64,000 nt of DNA. Source: Streptomyces ambofaciens ATCC 23877 (GTDB taxonomy: Bacteria > Actinomycetota > Actinomycetes > Streptomycetales > Streptomycetaceae). This document shows, in pieces, positions 55,850-63,103 of this stretch (its first letter is position 1; each line of letters starts with the position of its first letter). The DNA lies in the NCBI RefSeq assembly GCF_001267885.1, contig NZ_CP012382.1, positions 1,661,001-1,725,000 on the forward strand. The letters are read 5' to 3'. Under the pieces are notes generated by a model. That model saw only the letters and a list, made by a program, of their open reading frames with translations, was not told the origin of the DNA and searched no databases. Made by a program: the position numbers and the translations under genes.

Positions 55850-57214
55850 TCACATGCGTTCGAAGGAGCGGCGCAGCTCCCAGTCCGTGACCGCGGCGTC
55901 GTAGGCGTCGAGTTCGACCCGCGCCATGTTGCGGTAGTGGGCGACGACCTCGTCCCCGAAGGCGGCCTCGGCGAGGGCGCTGTTCTCCCAGAGCTCGGCG
56001 GCCTCGCGCAGGGTGGTCGGGACGTGCGCGTAGTCCGCGGCGTAGGCGTTGCCCGGGCACGGCTCGGGCAGCTCCAGCCGCTGCTCGACACCGTGCAGCC
56101 CCGCCGCCACCATGCCCGCGACCGCGAGGTACGGGTTCACGTCGCCGCCGGGCAGCCGGTTCTCGAACCGCAGGGAACGGCCGTGGCCGACGACGCGCAG
56201 GGCGCAGGTGCGGTTGTCGCGTCCCCAGGCGACGGCGGTCGGGGCGAAGGAGCCCGGCTGGAACCGCTTGTAGGAGTTGATGTGGGGGGCGTAGAGGAGG
56301 GAGAACTCGCGCAGCGCCACCAACTGTCCGGCGAGGAAGTGCCGCATGGTCTCGGACATGCCGCCCTCCTCCTCGCCGGCCATGGCGCTGTTGCCGTCGG
56401 CGTCGGCGAGGGAGAGGTGGATGTGGCAGGAGTTGCCCTCACGCTCGTTGTACTTGGCCATGAAGGTGAGGGACATGCCCTCCTGGGCGGCGATCTCCTT
56501 GGCGCCGGTCTTGTAGACCGCGTGCTGGTCGCAGGTGACCAGGGCCTCGTCGTAGCGGAAGACGATCTCGTGCTGGCCGGGATTGCACTCGCCCTTGGCG
56601 GACTCGACGGTGAGGCCGGCACCGGCCATCTCGTTGCGGATGCGGCGCAGCAGGGGCTCGACGCGGCCGGTGCCGAGGACCGAGTAGTCGATGTTGTACT
56701 GGTTGGCCGGGGTCAGGCCGCGGTAGTTGGCGTCCCAGGCCTGTTCGTAGGTGTCCCGGAAGACGATGAACTCCAGCTCCGTGCCGACCCGCGCGCTCAG
56801 GCCGTGTCCGGCGAGGCGCTCGAGCTGGCGGCGCAGGATCTGGCGGGGCGCGGCGAGCACCGGTGAGCCGTCCTCCCAGGCGAGGTCGGCGACGACCATC
56901 GCGGTGCCCTCGTTCCAGGGCAGGCGGCGCAGGGTCCGCACGTCGGGGTGGAGGGCGAAGTCGCCGTAGCCGCGGTCCCAGGAGGACATCGCGTAGCCGT
57001 CGACGGTGTTCATGTCGGCGTCGACGGCGAGGAGGTAGTTGCAGCCCTCCGTGCCGTGCCGGAGGACCTCGTCCAGGAAGAAGCGCGCGGCGAACCGCTT
57101 GCCCTGGAGGCGTCCCTGCATGTCGGGGAAGGCCAGGACGACGGTGTCGATCTCACCGCCGGCGACGAGGGCGTGCAGTTCCTCGACCCCGAGAGGGGGT
57201 GTGCGGTCTGGCAC
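55850..57214 (-). CDS. glnA4: Gamma-glutamylamide synthetase, GlnA4 type
   Basis: A 454-residue protein of the glutamine synthetase superfamily that ligates glutamate to an amine with ATP. Landmarks are VGTELEFIVFRDTYEQAWDANYRG, YSVLGTGRVEPLLRRIRNEMAGAG, SAKGECNPGQHEI, KYNEREGNSCHIHLSL, and GGDVNPYLAVAGMV. It lacks the adenylylation tyrosine loop of true GlnA. The GTG at 57214 follows AGGAGG by 8 nt. In S. coelicolor, GlnA4 makes gamma-glutamylethanolamide for ethanolamine use. The adjacent ALDH, SDR and FadR regulator match that cluster. Substrate assigned by homology. Confidence 0.87.
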   Translation of the reverse strand: MPDRTPPLGVEELHALVAGGEIDTVVLAFPDMQGRLQGKRFAARFFLDEVLRHGTEGCNYLLAVDADMNTVDGYAMSSWDRGYGDFALHPDVRTLRRLPWNEGTAMVVADLAWEDGSPVLAAPRQILRRQLERLAGHGLSARVGTELEFIVFRDTYEQAWDANYRGLTPANQYNIDYSVLGTGRVEPLLRRIRNEMAGAGLTVESAKGECNPGQHEIVFRYDEALVTCDQHAVYKTGAKEIAAQEGMSLTFMAKYNEREGNSCHIHLSLADADGNSAMAGEEEGGMSETMRHFLAGQLVALREFSLLYAPHINSYKRFQPGSFAPTAVAWGRDNRTCALRVVGHGRSLRFENRLPGGDVNPYLAVAGMVAAGLHGVEQRLELPEPCPGNAYAADYAHVPTTLREAAELWENSALAEAAFGDEVVAHYRNMARVELDAYDAAVTDWELRRSFERM

Positions 57215-57288
57215 GGGGAGAGCCTCCTTGTGGCCGGGAGCCATAAGGTATTGCGGGTGACCATTGCTTGGGAAGGGGGCGCGGCCGC

Positions 57289-58023
57289 ATGCCGGAGGAA
57301 ACCGGCGGGAGCGTGACGGACCGGCTCGCGCCGGTCCTGCGGACGGTACGGGCCGGCAACGGCTTCGAGGAGGCGCTGGAGCAGATCCTCCAGGTCGTGC
57401 GGCTGGGTCTGGTGTCCGGGGGCGAGCGGCTGCCGGCCGAGCGGGAGCTGGCGGAGCGGCTGGGGATCAGCCGGGTCACGCTCCGCGAGGTGCTGCGGGT
57501 GCTCCAGGACCAGGGGCTGGTGGAGGCCCGGCGCGGCCGGTACGGCGGAACGTTCGTGCTGCCGCGGGCGGATTCCGGCGGTGAGGACGAACTGCGGCGC
57601 CGGGTCGCCGGGGTCGACATCGAGGACGTGCTGCGCTTCCGGGAGGTGCTGGAGGTGGGCGCGGCCGGGCTGTGCGCGGCGCACGGGCTGACGGACGCGC
57701 GGGCGGCGCGGCTGCGCGAGGCGCTGGCCGGCACGCGGGACGCGCCGCTGGCCTCCTACCGGCGGCTGGACACGAGGCTGCACCTCACCCTCGCCGAGCT
57801 GTGCGGCTCACCGACCCTGGCCGCGCAGTACGCCGCCGTCCGGGCCGGCCTGAACGACCTGCTGGACTGCATCCCGCTGCTGGTGCGCAACCTGGAGCAC
57901 TCGCAGCGGCAGCACACCGCGCTCGTGGCGGCGGTGCTCGACGGCGACGCCGACGGAGCGCGGGAGATCGCGCGGGAGCACTGCGCGGGGACGGCCGCGC
58001 TGCTGCGCGGGTTCCTGGCCTAG
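57289..58023 (+). CDS. FadR-subfamily GntR regulator of the glnA4 cluster
   Basis: A 244-residue GntR protein. The N-terminal winged helix (EALEQILQVVRLGLVSGGERLPAERELAERLGISRVTLREVLRVLQDQGLVEARRGRYGGTFV) is followed by the all-helical FCD domain ([44 protein letters not shown]), whose residues Asp/His bind a metal and ligand. It stands divergently from glnA4. The S. coelicolor counterpart is a repressor of polyamine or ethanolamine use genes (EpuRI). The 75-bp shared region holds GGT-N10-ACC near 57247, a weak candidate operator. Confidence 0.83.
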   Translation: MPEETGGSVTDRLAPVLRTVRAGNGFEEALEQILQVVRLGLVSGGERLPAERELAERLGISRVTLREVLRVLQDQGLVEARRGRYGGTFVLPRADSGGEDELRRRVAGVDIEDVLRFREVLEVGAAGLCAAHGLTDARAARLREALAGTRDAPLASYRRLDTRLHLTLAELCGSPTLAAQYAAVRAGLNDLLDCIPLLVRNLEHSQRQHTALVAAVLDGDADGAREIAREHCAGTAALLRGFLA

Positions 58024-58095
58024 GGCGCGTACGCGTCTTGCCGCGGCGACGGCGCCCGGCAAAGGTATGAGGACGAGCCATTACCGGGAGGTCGG

Positions 58096-58788
58096 ATGGC
58101 GGGCATGCCGCTGATCGGCGTCAGTACGTACCTGGAGACCGGGGCGCGCTGGGGCGTGTGGGAGCTGGAGGCGGCGCTGCTTCCGGCCGGGTATCCGCGG
58201 CTCGTGCAGCGGGCGGGCGGGCTGGCCGTGATGCTCCCGCCGGACGCGCCGGAGCACGCCTCCGCCACCGTCGCCCGACTGGACGGCCTGGTGATCGCGG
58301 GCGGCCCGGACGTGGAGCCGGCCCGCTACGGTGCCGAGCGCGACCCGCGCACCGGACCGCCGGCCCGGGCCCGCGACACCTGGGAACTGGCGCTCATCGA
58401 GGCGGCCCTGAGCACGGGGGTGCCCCTGCTGGGCGTCTGCCGGGGCATGCAGCTGCTGAACGTCGCCCTGGGCGGCACCCTGGTCCAGCACATCGACGGC
58501 CACGCCGAGGCGGTCGGGGTCTTCGGCGGCCACCCGGTCACGCCGGTGCCGGGGACGCTGTACGCCGGTGTCGTGCCCGAGGAGGTGTTCGTGCCGACGT
58601 ACCACCACCAGGCGGTGGACCGGCTCGGTACGGGGCTGGTCCCCTCCGCCCACGCCGCGGACGGCACCGTCGAGGCCCTCGAACTGCCGTCCGGCCGGGG
58701 CTGGGTCCTCGGCGTGCAGTGGCACCCGGAGATGGGCGAGGACGTGCGGGTGATGGCGGCACTGGTGAACGCGGCGGCATCGGACTGA
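58096..58788 (+). CDS. Class-I glutamine amidotransferase-like gamma-glutamyl hydrolase (peptidase C26, PuuD-like)
   Basis: A 230-residue hydrolase. The C26 core includes LPPDAPEHASATVARLDGLVIAGGPDVEPARYGAE, the nucleophile elbow GVCRGMQLLNVALGG with Cys, HHQAVDRLG and the His-Glu pair in GVQWHPEMGED. In E. coli, PuuD frees GABA from gamma-glutamyl-GABA. Here it would release glutamate at the end of the gamma-glutamylated amine pathway. Lies 72 nt after the GntR gene on the same strand, so likely co-transcribed with it. Confidence 0.87.
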   Translation: MAGMPLIGVSTYLETGARWGVWELEAALLPAGYPRLVQRAGGLAVMLPPDAPEHASATVARLDGLVIAGGPDVEPARYGAERDPRTGPPARARDTWELALIEAALSTGVPLLGVCRGMQLLNVALGGTLVQHIDGHAEAVGVFGGHPVTPVPGTLYAGVVPEEVFVPTYHHQAVDRLGTGLVPSAHAADGTVEALELPSGRGWVLGVQWHPEMGEDVRVMAALVNAAASD

Positions 58789-58807
58789 ACCGGCCCACCC
58801 CACCTGG

Positions 58808-59068
58808 CCCGTGCCGCACGAGCCGGACCCGGCACCCAGCCGACCGACCGGCACCGGCGCGGCACACCCGAGTGGAACCCGGCACCACCCACCCGTGCCC
58901 CACGAGCCGAACCCGGCACCCAGCCGGCCCACCGGCACCGGCGCCGCACACCCGAGCGAAACCCCGGCGACACACCCCGCCCACGACACCCACCCGTGCC
59001 CCACGAGCCGAACCCGGCACCCAGCCGGCCCACCGGCACCGGCGCGGCACACCCGAGCGGAACCCGGC
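58808..59068. repeat. Three direct copies of a 76-bp repeat
   Basis: Copies start at 58808, 58892 and 58993 and end near 58883, 58968 and 59068. Each runs from CCCGTGCCCCACGAGCCG to AGCGGAACCCGGC with few mismatches. The two spacers are 8 and 24 nt. It fills most of the gap between convergent genes. Confidence 0.8.
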
Positions 59069-59132
59069 GGTTCGGCCGCGTGGCGCCCACGGCGAGGTTC
59101 GGCGGTCAGGTCCCTCGACCGCGCCACACGGC

Positions 59133-60110
59133 CTACGCCCGCGTCAGTGAGAGCAGTTGCCGGGCCGGGCCGGTCGGGCGGTGGCCCGTGGGCCAGACCG
59201 CTCGCAGGTCGCGGGCCAGGGCGACGTCCGCCACGGGCACGCGCACCAGGCGCCGGGTCGTGAGTTCCTCGCCGACGGCGAGTTCGCTGAGGACCGAGGG
59301 GCCGGCCCCGCTCACCGCGGCCGCCTTGACGGCGGTGGTCGACGAGAGCTCGATCAGGGGGCGGGCCAGGCCGCCCAGCGCCGCGTCCAGGACCTGCCGG
59401 GTGCCGGAGCCCTGTTCCCGCAGGATCAGCGGGGTGGCGGCCAGTTCCGCCGCCTCGAGCGGGCGCCGGCGGCGGGCCCAGGGGTGACCCGGTGCCGTCA
59501 CGACGATCAGGCGGTCGTGGGCGATGACAGCCGAGTCGAGGCCCGCGGGGACGCTCACTCCCTCCACGAAGCCCAGGTCGGCCTCGCCGGACAGCAGGCG
59601 CTCCGCCACCGCCGCGGAGTTCCCGGCGAGCAGCGACACCGCGGTGTCCGGCAGCTGGGTGCGCAGGGCGACCAGCCAGCCCGGCAGCAGGTACTCGGCG
59701 ATCGTCATGCTCGCCGCCACCCGCAGCCGCGAGTCCCGCCGGTCCCGCAGCGCCTGCGCTCCCGCGTCGAACGCCTCGGCGGCCTCCACGATCCGGCGCG
59801 CCCAGTCCGTGACCAGCGCCCCGGCGTCGGTCAGCCGCGAACCGCGCGGCGAACGGTCCACCAGGGCGACCCCGAGCTGGCGTTCCATCGACCGGATGCG
59901 GCTGCTGGCGGCCGGCTGGGTGATGCCCAGCTCACGTGCCGCCCCGCCGAGACTGCCCAGCCGCGCCACCGCCAGCAGCAGCTCCATGGCGCCGAGATCC
60001 GGCACCCGGTGCGCCAGGGAGCCCGCCACGTGCCGCCCCCGGGGGTCCTGTCCGCCCTCCGCGCCGTCCGTGTCACCCGACCGCCTGGCGCTGCCCGTAC
60101 CGCTGCTCAT
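59133..60110 (-). CDS. LysR family transcriptional regulator
   Basis: A 325-residue LTTR (fewer if a later start is used). The helix-turn-helix is LLLAVARLGSLGGAARELGITQPAASSRIRSMERQLGVALVDRSPRGSRLTDAG, and the effector domain follows (LRVAASMTIAEYLLPGWLVALRTQLPDTAVSLLAGNSAAVAERLLSGEADLGFVEG). Unusually, about 35 residues precede the first helix; a GTG at 60029 would give the normal length. The 5' end overlaps an ATAA-N7-TTAT motif. It is divergent from a TDT transporter, the typical LTTR target. Ligand unknown. Confidence 0.85.
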   Translation of the reverse strand: MSSGTGSARRSGDTDGAEGGQDPRGRHVAGSLAHRVPDLGAMELLLAVARLGSLGGAARELGITQPAASSRIRSMERQLGVALVDRSPRGSRLTDAGALVTDWARRIVEAAEAFDAGAQALRDRRDSRLRVAASMTIAEYLLPGWLVALRTQLPDTAVSLLAGNSAAVAERLLSGEADLGFVEGVSVPAGLDSAVIAHDRLIVVTAPGHPWARRRRPLEAAELAATPLILREQGSGTRQVLDAALGGLARPLIELSSTTAVKAAAVSGAGPSVLSELAVGEELTTRRLVRVPVADVALARDLRAVWPTGHRPTGPARQLLSLTRA

Positions 60111-60124
60111 AACCCCAGCTTATG
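60108..60124. promoter_or_regulatory. LTTR binding motif between lysR and the TDT gene
   Basis: CATAA-N7-TTATG (60108-60112 and 60120-60124) is a T-N11-A-type LysR box in the 70-bp divergent region. If it is real, the later LysR start (60029) is more plausible. Confidence 0.5.
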
Positions 60125-60180
60125 CCCTCATAGAGGAAGGGTCCCTGGTCAGGACATTCGGCCGGCAGGACCGTGGACGC

Positions 60181-61359
60181 ATGGTCACCGCAGCCCGGTC
60201 CCGCTCCGTCCCCGCGGAGCAGCCCCTCTCCCCCGCCGCCCCCGCCCGGCGCGCCCTCGCCGTCCGTCATCTCGGGCCCAACTGGTACGCCTGCGTCATG
60301 GGGACCGCCGTCGTCGGTACCGCGGGAGCCGCGCTGCCCTGGCACGTGCCGGGGTGGCGCGCCGTCTGCACCGCGGTCTGGGCGCTGTCCTTCCTCCTGC
60401 TGGGGACGCTGCTGGTGGCCCGTTCCCTGCACTGGCGCCACCATCGCGACCAGGCCCGTGCCCATCTGCTCGACCCGGCGGCGGCGCCGTTCTACGGCTG
60501 TCTGTCGATGGCGCTCCTGGCCGTCGGCGGCGGGTCCGTCTCCCTGGGCCGGGACTGGATCGGCGCCTTCGCCGCGGTCGCCCTGTGCGCCGTGCTCTTC
60601 GCCGCCGGTACGGCCGTCGCGCTCGCGGCCGCGGTCGGGGTGCCGTACCTGATGGCCGTGCGCCACCGGATCGGGCCCGGGCAGGCAGGGCCGGTGTGGC
60701 TGCTGCCGCTCGTCGCGCCGATGGTCTCCGCGGCCGTCGGGCCGCTCCTGGTCCCGCACCTCCCGCCGGGACAGCCGCGCGAGACGCTGCTGCTCGCCTG
60801 CGTCACCCTGTTCGGGATGAGCCTGCTCGCGGCGCTGGTGACGCTGCCCGTGATCTTCGGCAGGCTACTCACCGGCGGTCCGCTGCCGCTCGCGCTGACT
60901 CCGACGCTGTTCCTGGTGCTGGGCCCGCTCGGGCAGTCCACGACCGCCGTGGGGCAGTTCGCGGAGGTGGCCCCCGGGGCCGGCCCGACCCCGTACGGCA
61001 CGGCGTTCGGGGTCTTCGCCGTCCTGTACGGCGTTCCCGTCATGGGCTTCGCGCTGTGGTGGCTGTGCCTCGCCGCCGCGCACGTCGTGCGGGCCCGGCG
61101 CGAGGGCATGGGGTTCTCGATGACGTGGTGGTCGTTCACCTTCCCGGTGGGCACCTGCGTCACCGGCTCGCAGTCGCTGGCCCGGCACACCGGACTGGCC
61201 GCCTACGACGCCCTCACCGTCGTCCTGTACGCGGTGCTCGTCGCCGCCTGGGCCGTCGCCGCCGTGCACACCGCGCGCGGCGTGGTCAGCGGCGCGCTGC
61301 TCGCAGGGCCGCGTCCAGCACCCGGGGGGCCTCGGCCAGTGACGGTCCGTACCACGTGA
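60181..61359 (+). CDS. TDT family (tellurite-resistance/dicarboxylate) transporter
   Basis: A 392-residue membrane protein of about ten helices: GPNWYACVMGTAVVGTAGAALPW at helix 1, MAVRHRIGPGQAGPVWLLPLVAPMVSAAVGPLL, FGMSLLAALVTLPVIFGRLL, and WWSFTFPVGTCVTGSQSLARHTG, which is the TDT/SLAC1 pattern. Members carry sulfite, dicarboxylates or anions. Start ATG at 60181 follows a weak site. It is divergent from a LysR regulator. Its last 74 nt overlap the convergent BtuF-like gene; both C-termini look genuine. Confidence 0.82.
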   Translation: MVTAARSRSVPAEQPLSPAAPARRALAVRHLGPNWYACVMGTAVVGTAGAALPWHVPGWRAVCTAVWALSFLLLGTLLVARSLHWRHHRDQARAHLLDPAAAPFYGCLSMALLAVGGGSVSLGRDWIGAFAAVALCAVLFAAGTAVALAAAVGVPYLMAVRHRIGPGQAGPVWLLPLVAPMVSAAVGPLLVPHLPPGQPRETLLLACVTLFGMSLLAALVTLPVIFGRLLTGGPLPLALTPTLFLVLGPLGQSTTAVGQFAEVAPGAGPTPYGTAFGVFAVLYGVPVMGFALWWLCLAAAHVVRARREGMGFSMTWWSFTFPVGTCVTGSQSLARHTGLAAYDALTVVLYAVLVAAWAVAAVHTARGVVSGALLAGPRPAPGGPRPVTVRTT

Positions 61360-62110
61360 GGCACCGCCCGTCGACGAGGGCGCAGGGCAGGCCGGGGAAG
61401 GCCTCGGGGCCGTCGTCGGCGGTGAAGCGGTACGGCTCGTCCGGCAGGACCACGACGTCCGGGCGGGCCGCCCGGAGCTCCTCGACCGCGATCTTCGGGT
61501 ACCGCTCGGCGTGAGGGCCGTACAGGTTGTCCACGCCGAGGCGGGCCAGCACGTCGCCGGCGAAGGTGTCCCGGCCGAGCACCATCCAGGGCCTACGCCA
61601 GACGGGCACGACGGCCGTACGGCGCCGCTCCGGGGCCAGGGACGGCGACGACGACGGGGCAGGGGCCCGGGCAGGGGACCTCGGGGCCGAGGCCGAGGAC
61701 GGCGACGGGGCTCGGGACGGCGACGAGGGAGCCGGGGCCGGTGGCGCCGCCGCCCAGGCCGCCTCCGCCTCGTCCAGCCACCGGGGCCTGGAGGCCGCGC
61801 CGCAGGCGGCCAGCACCCGGTCCAGTTCGGTGAAGGCCTGCGACACCGTCCGCACCTCCGTCACCAGCACCTCGACGCCCGCCGCGCGCAGGGCGTCCAG
61901 GTCGTCGGGGCGGTTCTCCTCCTCGTTGGCGATCACCAGATCGGGCGCGAGCGAGAGGATGCGGTCGGTCTTCGGGTTCTTGGTGCCGCCGACGCGGACG
62001 ACGTCGAGACCGGCCGGGTGCGTGCACCAGTCGGTGGCACCGGCCAGCACGCCCGGGAGCGTCACGGCGACGGCCTCGGTCAGCGACGGGACCAGGGAGA
62101 CCGCCCTCAC
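61286..62110 (-). CDS. BtuF-like cobalamin/metal-binding protein without signal peptide
   Basis: A 274-residue helical-backbone receptor. The N-terminal lobe begins RAVSLVPSLTEAVAVTLPGVLAGATDWCTHPAGLDVVRVGGTKNPKTDRILSLAPDLVIANEEENR, as in BtuF. The C-terminal lobe has GRDTFAGDVLARLGVDNLYG and RPDVVVLPDEPYRF. A roughly 45-residue Pro/Ser/Ala insertion (APAPSSPSRAPSPSSASAP...) separates the lobes. There is no signal sequence or lipobox, so it is probably cytosolic and may not be a transport receptor. It overlaps the XRE-cupin gene as GTGA. Confidence 0.8.
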   Translation of the reverse strand: MRAVSLVPSLTEAVAVTLPGVLAGATDWCTHPAGLDVVRVGGTKNPKTDRILSLAPDLVIANEEENRPDDLDALRAAGVEVLVTEVRTVSQAFTELDRVLAACGAASRPRWLDEAEAAWAAAPPAPAPSSPSRAPSPSSASAPRSPARAPAPSSSPSLAPERRRTAVVPVWRRPWMVLGRDTFAGDVLARLGVDNLYGPHAERYPKIAVEELRAARPDVVVLPDEPYRFTADDGPEAFPGLPCALVDGRCLTWYGPSLAEAPRVLDAALRAARR

Positions 62111-62676
62111 CGGCGGGGCCCTTCCCGGACCGCCTCGATGTGCTCGGCGACGGCGACGACGACCAGCCGGGTGTCGGGCACCGTCGCCCGCCACCGGTGC
62201 CGCACCCCGCCGGTGAGGTAGAGCGTGTCGCCCCGCCCCAGCCGATAGGCGCGGCCCTCCGCCTCGATCTCGACGGCGCCCTCGGTGACGAACATCAACT
62301 GGTCGTTGCGGTACTGCAGTTCACGCCCGGCGTCGTGATCGCCGGTGAACTCGGAGGCGTGCATCTGGTGGTGGCCGCGCACCAGGGAGCGCACGCGGGG
62401 CGCCAGCTCCGGATCGGGGTCCTCCGCCCGCACCACGTCCACACTGCACGCGGGGTCGGCGGCGGCGAGCAGCTCCACGGCGGTGGTGCGCAGCGCGTCG
62501 GCCACCTTCTCCAGGGAGCTCGGACTGGGCCGGGCCCGGTCGTTCTCGACCTGGCTGAGGAAGGGCACGGACAGGCCGCTGCGCTCGGACACGACGGCGA
62601 GGGTGAGCTCCAGGGCGCGGCGCCGACGCCGCACGGCCGCGCCCACCCGAAGGTGCTGATCTTTGTGGTCGCCCAT
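62107..62676 (-). CDS. XRE-cupin transcriptional regulator
   Basis: A 189-residue regulator: N-terminal HTH ([53 protein letters not shown]) and C-terminal cupin barrel (HASEFTGDHDAGRELQYRNDQLMFVTEGAVEIEAEGRAYRLGRGDTLYLTGGVRHRWRATVPDTRLVVVAV). Members sense small molecules (PuuR, SutR types). The ATG at 62676 is chosen over a GTG seven codons earlier. Overlap with the BtuF-like gene makes a two-gene unit. Ligand unknown. Confidence 0.85.
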   Translation of the reverse strand: MGDHKDQHLRVGAAVRRRRRALELTLAVVSERSGLSVPFLSQVENDRARPSPSSLEKVADALRTTAVELLAAADPACSVDVVRAEDPDPELAPRVRSLVRGHHQMHASEFTGDHDAGRELQYRNDQLMFVTEGAVEIEAEGRAYRLGRGDTLYLTGGVRHRWRATVPDTRLVVVAVAEHIEAVREGPRR

Positions 62677-63006
62677 CGCTCCGGCTCCCTCCTTCACCCG
62701 TCGTCGTGCCGCCGCGGTGCCCTGGACCGGGCGCCGTTCTCCTGTTGAGTTCTCTGCACCCTACGCATGTTCGGCAAACCGTTTCATGCGGCCGTCACAT
62801 CGATGTCACGGTGCGGTGGCCGCGACCTCACAGTTCTCGCCATCGCGCGCCCCGACCGTGGACGGGTGGCGGCACCTTACCGGTTCAAGGCGCGGGCGGC
62901 CCTCCGTGTTCCCGCCAGCCGCTCCGGCCCCGGTGCACGGAGGCCAGGGCAGGGGGTGGCGCTCCGTGGTTGTCCAAATCCTTACGGTGCCCCGCCCGGA
63001 CACGCC
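62677..63006. other. Gap upstream of the XRE-cupin gene
   Basis: About 330 bp without a recognisable gene. The part near 62755-62800 is relatively AT-rich (TTCGGCAAACCG and GAAACGG-like elements) and should hold the XRE-cupin promoter. Nothing else could be supported. Confidence 0.4.
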
Positions 63007-63060
63007 CCGAGGGGTGGGCCGGCGCGCCTCCTGACGGAGCGCGTCGGGCCCACCCCTCGG
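63007..63060. terminator. Terminator after the glycine betaine transporter gene
   Basis: A 14-bp perfect stem (63007-63020 with 63047-63060) with an inner loop that can form a smaller GCGC stem. It is 43 nt past the stop codon of the minus-strand gene. Confidence 0.8.
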
Positions 63061-63103
63061 AGTGGTCGGTACGGCGGTGCCGCACCGGTGTCGTGTCGTC
63101 GTG

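Noticed and set aside
58808..59068. CRISPR-like array
   Set aside because: Units are about 76 bp, the intervals are only 8 and 24 nt and not uniform, and no cas gene is present.
62107..63103. Cobalamin riboswitch before the BtuF-like and regulator genes
   Set aside because: No recognisable B12 box or conserved core in the 330-bp upstream region.
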